Shown one piece after another: positions 8,638 through 19,200 of a stretch of 64,000 bases of DNA. The notes under the pieces are model-generated. The model was given only the letters and a program-made list of their open reading frames with translations. It searched no databases and was not told the DNA's origin. Made by a program: the position numbers and the translations under genes. This DNA is from Coriobacteriaceae bacterium (GTDB taxonomy: Bacteria; Actinomycetota; Coriobacteriia; Coriobacteriales; Atopobiaceae): positions 1-64,000 of the forward strand of contig QOUO01000007.1 in the NCBI GenBank assembly GCA_003862195.1. The letters are read 5' to 3'. Within the stretch, counting starts at the first letter, position 1. Every line of letters starts with the position of its first letter.

Positions 8638-11600
8638 TTGATATCCGAGAAGGCACTTTCCAAGGCATGCAGGCCCGCCATCCTGGGGCGCGCGAGGATC
8701 ATCGCGCGGCGCCAGGACGGCATCTGGAAGCGTAGCTGCAGCTACGAGGACACGCTTACCAGGATAGAGGCGTGCGTGGAGAGTAGCTCCGGCTACCAGG
8801 ACCACTACGACGCGAGCATCACCGTGGACGAGGCGGCGGACCGCGTGGTGGCCTACGACTGCAACTGCCCCGCGGCGCGCACCTACAAGGGCCCCTGCAA
8901 GCACAGCATCGCCCTCGCGCTCGACTTCAACCGCAACGCGGCCGAGTACGCGGGCTACAGCGAGCTCGAGCACGCCAACACCACGACCGTGCTGGGCGAG
9001 TACCTGGACAAGGCGTCCGCGCCGGCCATGCCGCACGTGGGCGCGCTCACGGACCAGCTGCCCGGCAGCGTGCGGCTCGAGACCACGCTCAGCCGCGGGC
9101 GCGACACGTACGTGCACTTCAGGGTGGTGGGCTCCTCCGGCTCCTACATCGTGCGCGACATCGGCACGCTCGAGCAGGACCTGCTGCAGGGCGCCTACCA
9201 CGCCTACGGCAAGAAGCTCGCCTTCGTGCACGAGCCGCAGATGTTCGACGAGCTGTCGCGCCAGGTGGGGGAGTTCGTGGCGCGCGCCGTGCAGAACCGC
9301 AAGTCCTTCTCCGCGCACCGCGTGGCCGCCCGCGTGTACGGCATGTCCTCCGCCCAGCCGGAGCTCGGCCGCGACCTCAGGCTCACGCCGCCCGAGCTGG
9401 ACGAGCTCGTGGGCATATTCATGGGCCACGAGCTGGAGGTCGAGTTCCTCTCGCCCGAGACGGGGCGCGTCAGCGTGCCGGCCCGCAGGGTGGCCGTGGC
9501 GGAGGGCGACCCGGACGTGTCCATGCGGCTGGTGGGCGCGGGCGACAACGCCTTCGAGCTCGAGCGCGGCGAGGACGTGGACTTCTTCGGCACGCCAGAG
9601 CACCTCTACGCCGTCACGGGGGACAAGCTCCTACGCTGCTCTGATCGGCTCTTTGGCATCGCGCCGTTCCTCACCACGGTCTACTCCAGCCCCGACCAGC
9701 GCATCATCCTGGGTCAGCGCGACGTGCCGCGATTTGCGGCCACGGTGCTCCCAAAGGTGGGCAAGGCCATGCGCGTGGACGTTCCCTCGCAGGTGAGCGC
9801 CCAGCTGCCCGACCCGCTGCGCGTCGAGTTCGAGCTCGACCACACCCGTGCCGGCGTCACGTGCCGCGCGAGCGCGGTCTACGGCGAGAAGAGCTACCCC
9901 CTGCTCGCGCGCGAGGTCGGTCCCGTGCGCGACCTCGGTCGCGACCTCGCGGGCGAGGCCGCGGCGCGCCAGGTCGTGGGGTCGTACTTCTCGCTCGGGA
10001 CGGGGGCCTCGTCCGGCATCGCCACCATCCCGGAGCGCGACGGCTCGGCCATCGCGCGCCTCGTGTTCGAGGGCGTGGACAGCCTGCGCAGGGTGGGGAC
10101 CGTGCGCACCACCAAGGCGTTCGACGGCCTGGTGCGGCGCGAGGCCCCGCGCGTGCAGGTGGCGCTCACCGTGCGCGCCAACCTCATCAACCTCAAGGTG
10201 AGCGCGGACGACCTGCCGCTTTCCGAGCTGTACTCCCTGCTCGAGGGCTACCGCCGCCACGAGCGCTTCCACCGGCTGCGCGACGGCTCGTTTGTGGACC
10301 TCTCCGGCGCGGACCTCTCCGAGGCCGCGCGCCTGGCGGACGAGCTCAACCTCACGGCGCGGGAGCTTTCCAGCGGCAACGTGCAGATTCCCAGCTACAA
10401 GGCGTTCCTGCTCGACCACATCATGACGGATGACGAGAAGGACGAGTCCTTCCGCTCCTACGTCGACAACTTCCGCTCCGTCGACCCCACCCGCTACGAG
10501 CCGCCCGCGACCATCGCGCCGCGGCTGCGCCCGTACCAGGTGGCCGGCTTCCAGTGGCTGTGCGCCCTGGCTGACATGGGCTTTGGCGGCATCCTCGCGG
10601 ACGAGATGGGCCTGGGCAAGTCCGTCCAGATGATATCGTTCCTGCTCGCGCACCGCGGCAGGGGCACCACGCTCGTGGTGTGCCCGGCGTCGCTCGTGTA
10701 CAACTGGGCGGCGGAGTTCGAGAAGTTCGCGCCCCAGATGGACGTGGCCGTGGTGGTGGGGACGGCGCCGGAGCGCGCCCGCATCCGCCGCGAGCGCGGC
10801 CACGAGGTGCTCATCACGAGCTACGACCTGGTGCGGCGCGACATCGAGTCCTACGCCAACATGGACTTCTGGTGCGAGGTTCTGGACGAGGCGCAGTACA
10901 TAAAGAACCACGAGACGCTGGCCGCCCGCGCGGTCAAGGCCGTGCCGGCCCGCCACCGCTTCGCGCTCACGGGCACGCCGATCGAGAACCGCCTGTCCGA
11001 GCTCTGGAGCATTTTCGACTACCTCATGCCCGGCCTGCTAGGCGGCTACGAGCGCTTCCGCGAGCGCTACGAGGAGCCCATCCTCGCGGGCGACACGGAG
11101 TGCGCGGAGCGCCTGCGCGACGCCATCGGCCCCTTCGTGCTCAGGCGTCTCAAGCGCGACGTCCTGCACGACCTGCCCGAAAAGCTCGAGCAGGTGGTCT
11201 ACGCGCACCTGGAGGGCGAGCAGCGCCGCCTGTACCAGGCGCACGAGCAGGCGCTGCGCCTCTCCATCACCTCCAAGAGCGACTCGGAGCTCCGCCGCGG
11301 CAAGATCCAGGTGCTGGCCGAGCTCATGCGCCTGCGCCAGATCTGCTGCGACCCGCGGCTCGTCTACGCGGACTACACGGGCCCCTCGGCCAAGCTCGAC
11401 ACGATCTGCTCGCTCGTGGACCGCGTGGTGGACGCACAGGAGAAGATGCTCGTGTTCTCGCAGTTCACGAGCTACCTCGACCTCATCGCGGACCGGCTCG
11501 ACGCCGAGGGCGTGGAGTACTACACGCTCACGGGGTCGACCCCCAAGCAGCGCCGCGTCGAGCTCGTGGACGAGTTCAACAAGAACGACGTCCCCGTGTT

Positions 11601-11901
11601 TCTCATCTCCCTCAAGGCGGGTGGTACGGGCCTCAACCTCATCGGCGCCTCCGTCGTCGTGCACGCCGACCCCTGGTGGAACGCGGCGGCGCAGGACCAG
11701 GCCACGGACCGCGCGCACCGCATCGGTCAGACCAAGGACGTGACGGTCTACAAGGTCATCGCGCGCGACACGGTGGAGGACCGCATCATGGCGCTGCAGG
11801 AGGCCAAGAGCGAGCTGGCCGACCAGGTCGTGGGCGAGGGTGGCGGCATGTCGCTCGGGTCGCTGCGCAAGGACGACCTCGTGGAGCTCCTGGGGGTGTA
11901 G
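8638..11901 (+). CDS. SWIM zinc-finger SNF2/RapA-type DNA-dependent ATPase
   Basis: 1,087-aa protein. An N-terminal SWIM finger (DCNCPAARTYKGPCKH, CxCx9CxH at about 75-89) is followed by a long linker region and a C-terminal SNF2 motor. Motor motifs seen are DEMGLGKS (Walker A, about 655), LDEAQ (motif II, about 750), ALTGTPIENR, and RAHRIGQTKDV in the helicase C half. Such bacterial SNF2 proteins are thought to remodel nucleic acid-protein complexes; the exact target is unknown. The start is TTG 8638 with GGGGAGG 9 nt upstream. It stands alone, with an 85-nt gap to the DUF554 gene. Confidence 0.9.
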   Translation: MISEKALSKACRPAILGRARIIARRQDGIWKRSCSYEDTLTRIEACVESSSGYQDHYDASITVDEAADRVVAYDCNCPAARTYKGPCKHSIALALDFNRNAAEYAGYSELEHANTTTVLGEYLDKASAPAMPHVGALTDQLPGSVRLETTLSRGRDTYVHFRVVGSSGSYIVRDIGTLEQDLLQGAYHAYGKKLAFVHEPQMFDELSRQVGEFVARAVQNRKSFSAHRVAARVYGMSSAQPELGRDLRLTPPELDELVGIFMGHELEVEFLSPETGRVSVPARRVAVAEGDPDVSMRLVGAGDNAFELERGEDVDFFGTPEHLYAVTGDKLLRCSDRLFGIAPFLTTVYSSPDQRIILGQRDVPRFAATVLPKVGKAMRVDVPSQVSAQLPDPLRVEFELDHTRAGVTCRASAVYGEKSYPLLAREVGPVRDLGRDLAGEAAARQVVGSYFSLGTGASSGIATIPERDGSAIARLVFEGVDSLRRVGTVRTTKAFDGLVRREAPRVQVALTVRANLINLKVSADDLPLSELYSLLEGYRRHERFHRLRDGSFVDLSGADLSEAARLADELNLTARELSSGNVQIPSYKAFLLDHIMTDDEKDESFRSYVDNFRSVDPTRYEPPATIAPRLRPYQVAGFQWLCALADMGFGGILADEMGLGKSVQMISFLLAHRGRGTTLVVCPASLVYNWAAEFEKFAPQMDVAVVVGTAPERARIRRERGHEVLITSYDLVRRDIESYANMDFWCEVLDEAQYIKNHETLAARAVKAVPARHRFALTGTPIENRLSELWSIFDYLMPGLLGGYERFRERYEEPILAGDTECAERLRDAIGPFVLRRLKRDVLHDLPEKLEQVVYAHLEGEQRRLYQAHEQALRLSITSKSDSELRRGKIQVLAELMRLRQICCDPRLVYADYTGPSAKLDTICSLVDRVVDAQEKMLVFSQFTSYLDLIADRLDAEGVEYYTLTGSTPKQRRVELVDEFNKNDVPVFLISLKAGGTGLNLIGASVVVHADPWWNAAAQDQATDRAHRIGQTKDVTVYKVIARDTVEDRIMALQEAKSELADQVVGEGGGMSLGSLRKDDLVELLGV

Positions 11902-11986
11902 GGCGCCCCCGCCGCGCTTGGTGTACCATTCTCCCCGCATGTCGTTTCCGCAGGCCATGGGCCCTGCGCAATGGGGGGAGAAGAAC

Positions 11987-12709
11987 GTGGTCCTTTTTGG
12001 TGCGCTCATGAACGGTCTCGAGGCGTTCGTGGGCGGTGTGCTCGGGCTGCTGTTCAAGCGCCACGTCTCGGACGAGCTGGGCGACTTCCTCCTCAAGGGC
12101 CAGGGCCTCTGCGTGGTGCTCGTGGCCGTCCAGGGCATGGTCGCCAAGGGCGGCTCCATCGCCGTGGTCACCATGTCCGTCGCGCTCGGCTCGCTCATCG
12201 GCTACGCCCTCGACATCGACGGCTGGGTCAAGCGCCTGGGCGACTGGGCGCAGGAGCGTCTCAACCGCCTGTTCAGCGGGAGCGAGCGCATGGGCAGCTT
12301 CAGCGAGGGCTTCGTGGCGTCCACCCTGTTCTGCTGCACCGGTGCCATGGCCATCCTCGGCTCCATATCGGCCGGCATCCAGCTCGACCCGTCCACGCTC
12401 ATCGCCAAGGGCGTGATCGACCTCGTGGTGTGCCTGCCGCTCGCGGCGACCCTGGGCATCGGCGTGCCGTTCTGCGGCATCAGCCTCGTCGTGTACGAGG
12501 GCGTCCTCAGCATCCTCGCGAGCCTCGTGGGGCCGCTCCTGAGCTCGGCCGCCATCGTGCAGATGGGCGTCACGGGCTCCGTGCTCCTGCTCGCCGTCGG
12601 CACCAACCTCATGGGCCTCACCAACATAAAGGTCGCCAACATCCTGCCCGCCGCGTTTCTCCCCATCGCCTTCGTGCCGCTCGCGAGCCTCGTCACCTCC
12701 ATCCTGTAG
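11987..12709 (+). CDS. DUF554 (YdfK-like) membrane protein
   Basis: About 240-aa multi-pass membrane protein of the DUF554 family, function unknown. The start proposed is GTG 11987, giving MVLFGALMNGLEAFVGG, which fits the usual N-terminus of the family. It is preceded by GGGGGGAG in the string GGGGGGAGAAGAACGTG, a copy of the dispersed motif. An ATG at 11940 would add 16 residues of non-family sequence. Conserved membrane segments include LGSLIGYALDIDGW and VKGVIDL-like stretches. Confidence 0.85.
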   Translation: MVLFGALMNGLEAFVGGVLGLLFKRHVSDELGDFLLKGQGLCVVLVAVQGMVAKGGSIAVVTMSVALGSLIGYALDIDGWVKRLGDWAQERLNRLFSGSERMGSFSEGFVASTLFCCTGAMAILGSISAGIQLDPSTLIAKGVIDLVVCLPLAATLGIGVPFCGISLVVYEGVLSILASLVGPLLSSAAIVQMGVTGSVLLLAVGTNLMGLTNIKVANILPAAFLPIAFVPLASLVTSIL

Positions 12710-12789
12710 CGGAGGGCCGCCCGCCCTGGCATACAATGGTCACGTACCATGCGGGACGCACGAAAAGGCAGAGCGAGAGGGGAAGTCAT

Positions 12790-13173
12790 ATGGCAGACGA
12801 GAAGAGCGAGGACCCGTGCAAGAAGTTCGGCATGTACCTGGCGCACGTGGGCGTGAACGCCGAGAGTGACGAGGACGTCGAGAAGATCGTCGGCGACTTC
12901 CACCGCCTCATGGGCCTCGCGAGGCTCGAGTACGCCCCCGCGTCCGTCTTTGCCAGCGACTTCATCGAGGTCATGAAGCCGGGCAAGGGCCGTGGCACCA
13001 AGGGCCACCTGGGATTCCACGTGGACGACATCGACGCTGCGGAGAAATGGTTCGAGGACCGCGGCTTCAAGATCAACGAGTCCTCCCGCGTCCTGCGCGA
13101 CGGCAAGACCTACCTCGTGTACTTCCAGGAGGAGATCGCGGGCTTCGCTATCCACCTCACCGTCCAGAAGTAG
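12790..13173 (+). CDS. Small VOC-superfamily protein, like the domain fused to KDPG aldolase
   Basis: 127-aa protein with a single vicinal-oxygen-chelate/glyoxalase-like fold signature (AHVGVNAESDEDVEKIVGDF; later GTKGHLGFHVDDIDAAEKW and IAGFAIHLTVQK). From memory it resembles the C-terminal domain that some bacteria fuse to KDPG/KHG aldolase; here it is a stand-alone gene with no aldolase nearby. ATG 12790 follows GAGAGGGGAAG. A possible -10, TACAAT, lies at 12732-12737. The enzymatic role is not assignable. Confidence 0.75.
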   Translation: MADEKSEDPCKKFGMYLAHVGVNAESDEDVEKIVGDFHRLMGLARLEYAPASVFASDFIEVMKPGKGRGTKGHLGFHVDDIDAAEKWFEDRGFKINESSRVLRDGKTYLVYFQEEIAGFAIHLTVQK

Positions 13174-13210
13174 CGAACCACCTGGCACCGGGCTGGGGCG
13201 GGGAGGCCGC

Positions 13211-13224
13211 GTCCTTCTCGCCCG
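13211..13224 (-). repeat. Dispersed motif copy
   Basis: GTCCTTCTCGCCCG, 37 nt after the VOC gene stop and shortly before a strong hairpin. Confidence 0.75.
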
Positions 13225-13249
13225 TAAGATATTGATGGCGTAACGCAGC

Positions 13250-13281
13250 GAGGCGCCGCACCAGCTTCGGTGCGGCGCCTC
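13250..13281. terminator. Strong hairpin between convergent genes
   Basis: A 13-bp perfect stem (GAGGCGCCGCACC and its complement) with loop AGCTTC, and only a short CTT tail. It probably ends transcription from either side. Confidence 0.65.
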
Positions 13282-13359
13282 TTGCAAGCGGGCCCACTTG
13301 GGGACGGATGAGCATGGCGGGAGCCATGTGGGAGGGCGGGCCGCTCTTGCCCTAGGGAA

Positions 13360-14211
13360 TCAGACCTCCTGGCCAAACCACTTGATCTCGAGCTTCTTCA
13401 TGGTGCCGTCCTTCTTCATGGCCTTGAGCGCCTTGTTGATGGCCTTGGTGAGGTTGGGGTTCTTCTTGCTCACGACGATGCCGTACTGCTCGCCGGTCGC
13501 GATCTCGCCCCCCTCGGGGATCTCGAGGTCGGAGTACGCCTGCTTGATCTCATAGGAGGTCACGGGGAGGTCGGCCACGCAGGCGTTGTAGAGCCCGGAC
13601 TGCACGCCGGTCAGGGCCTGGATGATGTCGTCCAGGGGGACGGTCGTGGCCTTGGGCAGGTTCTCCTTGGCCCACGACTCGCCGGTGGTGCCAGACTGGA
13701 CGGCGATCTGCATGCCCTTGGCGTTGAGCTGGTCGGAGGTGGTGGCGGTGGCGCCCTTCTTCACGACGATGGACTGGTTGGAGTCCAGGTACGGCGTGCT
13801 GAAGTCGATCTCCTTCTTGCGGTCGTCCGTGATGGTGATGGCGCCGATGGAGACGTCCGCCTTGCCGCCCTGCTTGATGGTCGGGACGATGGTGTCGAAC
13901 TGGACGGAGGGCAGGATGCGCGCCTTGAGCTTGAGGCGGCTGCAGATCTCCTTGTAGACGTCGACGTCGAAGCCCTCGAAGTCGCCCGTCTTGTCGTCCA
14001 TCGATACGAAGGGCGGGAAGTAGAAGTTCGATATCATCGTGAGGCTGCCCTTTTTGACCAGCGTGTAGCCGGAGCCGCTGGAGCCCGAGCTGGAGCTGGA
14101 GTCGGAGCCCGAGCCGCCGCAGCCCGCGAGCACGCTGCCGAGCCCGAGGCCGACGGCGCTCAGCCCGCACATCTGGAAGAAGTCGCGACGGGTGAAGTTT
14201 GCCTGGTTCAT
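13360..14211 (-). CDS. Amino-acid-type ABC substrate-binding lipoprotein (Tat signal)
   Basis: 283-aa extracytoplasmic solute-binding protein of family 3 (polar amino acids/opines). The N-terminus has a twin-arginine motif (FTRRDFFQMCG) followed by a lipobox ending LAGC, then a Ser/Gly linker. Binding-domain motifs include GFDVDVYKEICSRL and ITDDRKKEIDFSTPYLDS. ATG 14211 has GAGGGG upstream. No permease or ATPase gene is adjacent; the only neighbour of this kind is the paralogue immediately upstream. The ligand is unknown. Confidence 0.9.
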   Translation of the reverse strand: MNQANFTRRDFFQMCGLSAVGLGLGSVLAGCGGSGSDSSSSSGSSGSGYTLVKKGSLTMISNFYFPPFVSMDDKTGDFEGFDVDVYKEICSRLKLKARILPSVQFDTIVPTIKQGGKADVSIGAITITDDRKKEIDFSTPYLDSNQSIVVKKGATATTSDQLNAKGMQIAVQSGTTGESWAKENLPKATTVPLDDIIQALTGVQSGLYNACVADLPVTSYEIKQAYSDLEIPEGGEIATGEQYGIVVSKKNPNLTKAINKALKAMKKDGTMKKLEIKWFGQEV

Positions 14212-14267
14212 GCTTGGTTTCCCCTCTGGAGTCTGGTGTCAGGTCGTGCCGCTTCTTTAGGTACGCT

Positions 14268-14280
14268 GGGCGAGAAGGAC
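14268..14280 (+). repeat. Dispersed motif copy
   Basis: GGGCGAGAAGGAC, touching the stop codon of the upstream binding-protein gene and lying between the two paralogues. Confidence 0.8.
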
Positions 14281-15176
14281 TACAGCGTGGTGCCGAACCA
14301 CTTCTTCTGGAGCGTGTCCATGGTGCCGTCCTTCTTGATGGCCTCGATCGCGCTGTTGAGGTCCTTGAGCAGCTTGGTGTTCTTCTTGCTGACGACGATG
14401 CCGTACTGCTCGCCCGTGGCGATCTGGATGTCGACCTGCAGGTCCGTGTAGGACTTGGTGCAGAGGTACGACGCGACGGGGAGGTCGAGCACGGCTGCGT
14501 TGTACAGGCCGGACTGGACGCCGGTCATGGCCTGGATGGCGTCGTCCAGCGGGACGCAGGTCGCCTTGGAGAGGTTCTCCTTGACCCAGGACTCGCCGGT
14601 GGTGCCGGACTGGACGGCGATCTGCTTGCCCTTGGCGTTGAGCTGGTCCTCGCTCACCTTGCCGTCGGCCTTGCGGTTGACGAGGCCCTGGTTGGAGTTG
14701 AGGTAGGGCTTGGTGAAGTTGATCTCCTTCTTGCGGTCGTCCGTGATGGTGAAGGCCGAGACGCCCACGTCCGCCTTGCCGCCCTGCTTGATGAGCGGGA
14801 TGATCGTGTCGAACTTGGTGGCGGGCAGCCACTCCATCTCGAGGTCGAGCTTGGCAGCCAGGGCGTCCATCATGTCGATCTCGAAGCCCTCGGGCTTGGT
14901 GGAGCCGTCCGGGATGGACTCGAGCGGCGGGTAGGCCATGTCGGAGACGCCGATCAGCTTTCCCTTCTTGACGAGGATGTACTCCTTCGCGCCCTTGGAG
15001 GAGGATGACGAGGACGAGCCGCTCGAACTCGAGTCAGAACTGGAGCCTCCGCAGCCGGCGAGCAGGGTCGCGGCCCCCATTCCAACGATGCTCAGCCCGC
15101 AGGCGTTGACGAACTGTCGCCTGGACATGCCGGTCTCGACGAGGTCCCTGATGTGGCTCTGCTTCTTGTTCTGCAT
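14280..15176 (-). CDS. Amino-acid-type ABC substrate-binding lipoprotein (Tat signal), paralogue
   Basis: 298-aa family 3 binding lipoprotein, clearly paralogous to the next gene downstream (shared DDRKKEI, VQSGTTGESWVKENL and EQYGIVVSKKN). The signal has MSRRQFVNACG, a Tat-type motif, then LLAGC, then a long Ser-rich linker. The start ATG 15176 (MQNKKQSH) was chosen for GGAG 6-9 nt upstream. The transporter components it serves are elsewhere. Probably co-transcribed with its paralogue; an operon of two binding proteins and no channel is unusual. Confidence 0.88.
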   Translation of the reverse strand: MQNKKQSHIRDLVETGMSRRQFVNACGLSIVGMGAATLLAGCGGSSSDSSSSGSSSSSSSKGAKEYILVKKGKLIGVSDMAYPPLESIPDGSTKPEGFEIDMMDALAAKLDLEMEWLPATKFDTIIPLIKQGGKADVGVSAFTITDDRKKEINFTKPYLNSNQGLVNRKADGKVSEDQLNAKGKQIAVQSGTTGESWVKENLSKATCVPLDDAIQAMTGVQSGLYNAAVLDLPVASYLCTKSYTDLQVDIQIATGEQYGIVVSKKNTKLLKDLNSAIEAIKKDGTMDTLQKKWFGTTL

Positions 15177-15535
15177 GATTGCTCCGTCCCTATTTGCTTG
15201 CACGGCAGTCATCTTTGTTGCCGCGCTGTTCACGCCCGGGGGTTGCTCCGTGCGTTGTTGGGGAGTATCGACTTTTGTGCATCGTAGGTTGACGCAATCT
15301 GAAGATTCGTAACATAACGGCTATAAATAAGATGCAAATTTGCAAGCTAATGCGTTGGAAGTGACTTGCGAAACAACTGCATGCATACAGGCGAAATGTA
15401 TGAGAAACGCTTCCGTCCATTTGCTGTGCCCGTTGCGTGAGAGCGGAAGAAAGGTCCGCCGTTCTTCTCAGATTGTGCAATACTTCCCATGTTGTGTAGT
15501 ACTGCTCGACGTGAGCATGAGTGGGAGGCGTGTTG
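15177..15535. other. Divergent intergenic region, AT-richer than its surroundings
   Basis: No gene seen in 359 nt. Notable elements are a 10-bp palindrome GCAAATTTGC (15334-15343), TATAAA at 15322-15327, TTGACG at 15289-15294 and a partial dispersed motif (CCGTTCTTCTC, 15459-15469). It should hold the promoters of the binding-protein pair (minus) and of the TetR-like/activase pair (plus). None of the promoter boxes has convincing spacing. Confidence 0.4.
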
Positions 15536-16273
15536 ATGAGCGAGACCGCTGTGCGCACCAAGGCGCAGCAGGTGGGACGGCGCGCACCGGCGCGGCCGCA
15601 GGCGTTGGACCGGAGGTCGGTCCGCACGCGCTGCGCGCTGAGGGACGCCCTGGCCGCCGAGATCCAGGCGACGGGGGACCTCTCCAAGGTGACCGTGACC
15701 GCCGTGACCGAGCGTGCCGACGTGACGCGTCGCACGTTCTACCTGCACTTTCGTGACATCCAGGACCTGGTGAGCCAGACGGAGGAGGAGACCATCGAGG
15801 ACCTGCGGGGCCTGGTGGGAAACCTCTCGAGGGTGAACCTGGAGGAGCTGGAGGGCGCGCTCGACGACATGGAGCCGTGCCCCGGCTCGCGCGAGCTGCT
15901 GGAGTACTTCAAGCAGCGCGGCAGCTACCTGGGCGCCCTCCTGGGCAAGGGCGGGGACCCCGCGTTTGCCCAGCACATCAAGGACATGGTGCGCGAGGTC
16001 GTCGCCAGCCGCGCGCTCGACGGGCTGGACGCCCGCGCCATGGGATCGTTTTTTGACTACTACCTCACGTTTGCCGTGAGCGCCGAGGTCGGCGTCCTGG
16101 TGGAGTGGCTCACCGGCGGCATGCGCGAGAGCGTGGACGTGATGGCCCGCCTCATGACGGCCCTCATGTTCGTGCGGCCCGGAGACCTGTACGGCCGCCC
16201 GATCGACTTCAACGTACCCAGGTTCGCCATGGGCCTTGGGCTTCTTAACCTTAAGGAGAAGAACGATGACTAA
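15536..16273 (+). CDS. TetR-like transcriptional regulator
   Basis: 245-aa regulator. Residues about 30-75 form a TetR-type helix-turn-helix (VTVTAVTERADVTRRTFYLHFRD), followed by an all-helical C-terminal domain of the kind common in Firmicutes/Coriobacteria TetR proteins. ATG 15536 has GGGAGG 7 nt upstream. Its last codons overlap the activase start by 8 nt (ATG 16266, stop TAA 16271-16273), so the two are translationally coupled and the regulator probably controls the activase operon. The inducer is unknown. Confidence 0.85.
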   Translation: MSETAVRTKAQQVGRRAPARPQALDRRSVRTRCALRDALAAEIQATGDLSKVTVTAVTERADVTRRTFYLHFRDIQDLVSQTEEETIEDLRGLVGNLSRVNLEELEGALDDMEPCPGSRELLEYFKQRGSYLGALLGKGGDPAFAQHIKDMVREVVASRALDGLDARAMGSFFDYYLTFAVSAEVGVLVEWLTGGMRESVDVMARLMTALMFVRPGDLYGRPIDFNVPRFAMGLGLLNLKEKNDD

Positions 16274-19200
16274 CACCGCAGCGTCCAACGCCCGCCAGGC
16301 GGCCTCCAAGCCGGCCGTCGAGCTCAAGCAGAACGGCGCCGAGCTCAGCCCCAAGAACCCGATCGACCTGTCCCACGCGCACCTGCGCCTGGGCATCGAC
16401 GTGGGCTCCACCACGGTGAAGCTCGCCGTCATCGACGAGAACGACAACCTGATCTACGCGAACTACGAGCGTCACCACACCGACGTGAAGGCGACCGCCA
16501 AGGAGGTCTTCCGCAAGGCGCAGAAGGCCCTGGGTGACGTGCCCATGCGCGTCTCCATCACCGGCTCGGGCGGCATGCTGCTCGCACAGTGGCTGAACGT
16601 GGAGTTCGTGCAGGAGGTCATCGCGTCGAAGCACGCCGTCGAGGCGCTCATCCCGCAGACGGACTGCGCCATCGAGCTCGGCGGCGAGGACGCGAAGATC
16701 ATCTACTTCGACAACGGCATCGAGCAGCGCATGAACGGCACCTGCGCCGGCGGCACGGGAGCATTCATCGACCAGATGGCCTCCCTCATGGAGACCGACG
16801 CCGGCGGCCTGAACGAGCTCGCCAAGGGCGCGAAGCACATCTATCCCATCGCGAGCCGCTGCGGTGTGTTCGCCAAGTCCGACGTGCAGCCCCTGCTGAA
16901 CGAGGGCGCGGCGCGCGAGGACGTGGCCGCATCCATCTTCCAGGCGGTCGCGAACCAGACCGTGTCCGGCCTCGCGTGCGGCCACCCCATCCGTGGGTAC
17001 GTGGCGTTTCTCGGCGGCCCGCTGCAGTACCTGTCCGAGCTGAGGAAGCGCTTCTACGTCACGCTGAAGCTCGACGAGGAGCACCGCATCGTCCCCAAGA
17101 ACGCGCACCTCTTCGTGGCGACGGGCGCGGCGCTCGCGGGCGAGACCGACAAGGTCGTCACGTTCCAGAAGGTCATCAGCGACCTGGACAACCTGGGCGA
17201 CACGCAGGGCACCGAGGTCGCGCGCCTCGACCCGCTCTTCGCTACCGAGGACGACTACCGCGAGTTCAAGGAGCGCCACGACAAGCAGGTCGTCCCCAAG
17301 GGCAACCTGGCCGACTACCACGGCCGCGTGTTCATCGGCCTCGACGCCGGCTCCACCACCATGAAGGCGGCCGTCGTGGGCGAGGACGGCGAGCTGCTGT
17401 ACACCTGGTACGACAACAACAACGGTGACGTCCTGGGTACCGCCCGCAAGATCATGGACGACATCTACGACCACCTGAACGACGACTGCACGATCGGCCA
17501 CGTCACGACGACCGGCTACGGCGAGGGCATCCTGATCGAGGCCCTGGGCGCGGACTCCGGCGAGATCGAGACGGTCGCGCACCTGCGCGGCGCCAAGGCC
17601 TTCGTGCCCGACGTGAACTTCATCCTGGACATCGGCGGCCAGGACATGAAGTGCCTGCAGGTGAGGGGCGGCATCATCGAGCACATCAGCCTGAACGAGG
17701 CGTGCTCGAGCGGCTGCGGCAGCTTCGTGGCGAACTTCGCGGACTCCATGGGCATGACCGTGCAGGAGTTCGCGGCGGCGGCCGTGAAGGGCAAGCACCC
17801 CGTTGACCTGGGCAGCCGCTGCACCGTGTTCATGAACTCGCGTGTGAAGCAGGCCCAGAAGGAGGGCGCGACCATCGGCGACGTGGCCGCGGGCCTTTCC
17901 TACTCCGTCATCAAGAACGCGCTCTTCAAGGTCATCAAGCTGCGCGACTACGACGAGATCGGCAAGTACGTGGTCGTGCAGGGCGGCACGTTCATGAGCG
18001 ACGCGACGCTGCGCGCGTTCGAGCTGCTCACGGGCCGCGAGGTGATCAGGCCGGACATCGCGGGCACGATGGGAGCCTATGGCGCCGCACTTCTCGCCCG
18101 CGACCGTGCCGGCGCGGCGGGGACCTCGGGCCTGCTCTCGCGCGAGGAGATCGACAACCTCAAGGTCAAGCACACCAACGCGCACTGCGGGCGCTGCTCC
18201 AACAACTGCCTGCTGACCATCAACAGCTTTGGCAACGGCCGCCGCTTCATCACGGGCAACCGCTGCGAGAAGGGCTCGGGCAAGCCCAAGAGCGAGCAGT
18301 CCAAGGCGCCGAACCTCTTCGAGTTCAAGAACCGCCTGCTGTTCGACCGCAAGAGCCTGCCCGCCGACGAGGCCCCGCGCGGCACCGTGGGCATCCCGCG
18401 CGCGCTCAACATGTACGAGAACTACCCGTTCTGGCACACGTTCTTCACCAAGCTGGGCTTCAGCGTGATCCTGAGCGACAAGACCACCCGCAAGACGTAC
18501 GAGGCGGGCACGGAGTCCATGCCGTCCGAGTCCGTGTGCTACCCGGCCAAGCTCAGCCACGGCCATATCATGAACCTTCTGGAGAAGGACCCCGACTTCA
18601 TCTGGATGCCGTGCATCCGCTGGGAGCGCCAGGAGGACGACACCGCGACGAACCACTACAACTGCCCGATCGTGATGAGCTACCCGCAGGCGCTGGGCCT
18701 CAACGTGGACGAGCTCTCTGCCCCCAATGTGGAGTACCTGGACCCGTTCATCCCGTATGACAACAAGAACGAGCTGAAGCGCCGCCTGTACGAGATCCTG
18801 CAGGTGGAGCGCAAGGAGGACGCCGAGGCGGGCAAGGGCCGCTTCAGGGGCCCGGACATGACGCGCGCCGAGGTGGACGAGGCCGTCAACGCCGCCTGGG
18901 AGGAGGACCTCGCGTTCAAGGACGCGATGCACCGCAAGGGCGACGAGACCCTCAAGTGGATCGAGGACAACGATGCCCACGGCATCGTGCTGGCGGGCCG
19001 TCCGTACCACAACGATGGCGAGATCAACCACGGCATCCCCGAGATGCTGCACGGCTTTGGCTTTGCGGTGCTGACCGAGGACTCCGTGGCGCACAAGATG
19101 AAGCCCGAGAGGCCCATCCGCGTGGTGGACCAGTGGATGTACCACAGCCGCCTGTACCGCGCCGCGCGCTTTGTGGCGACGCGCAACGACCTTGACATGA

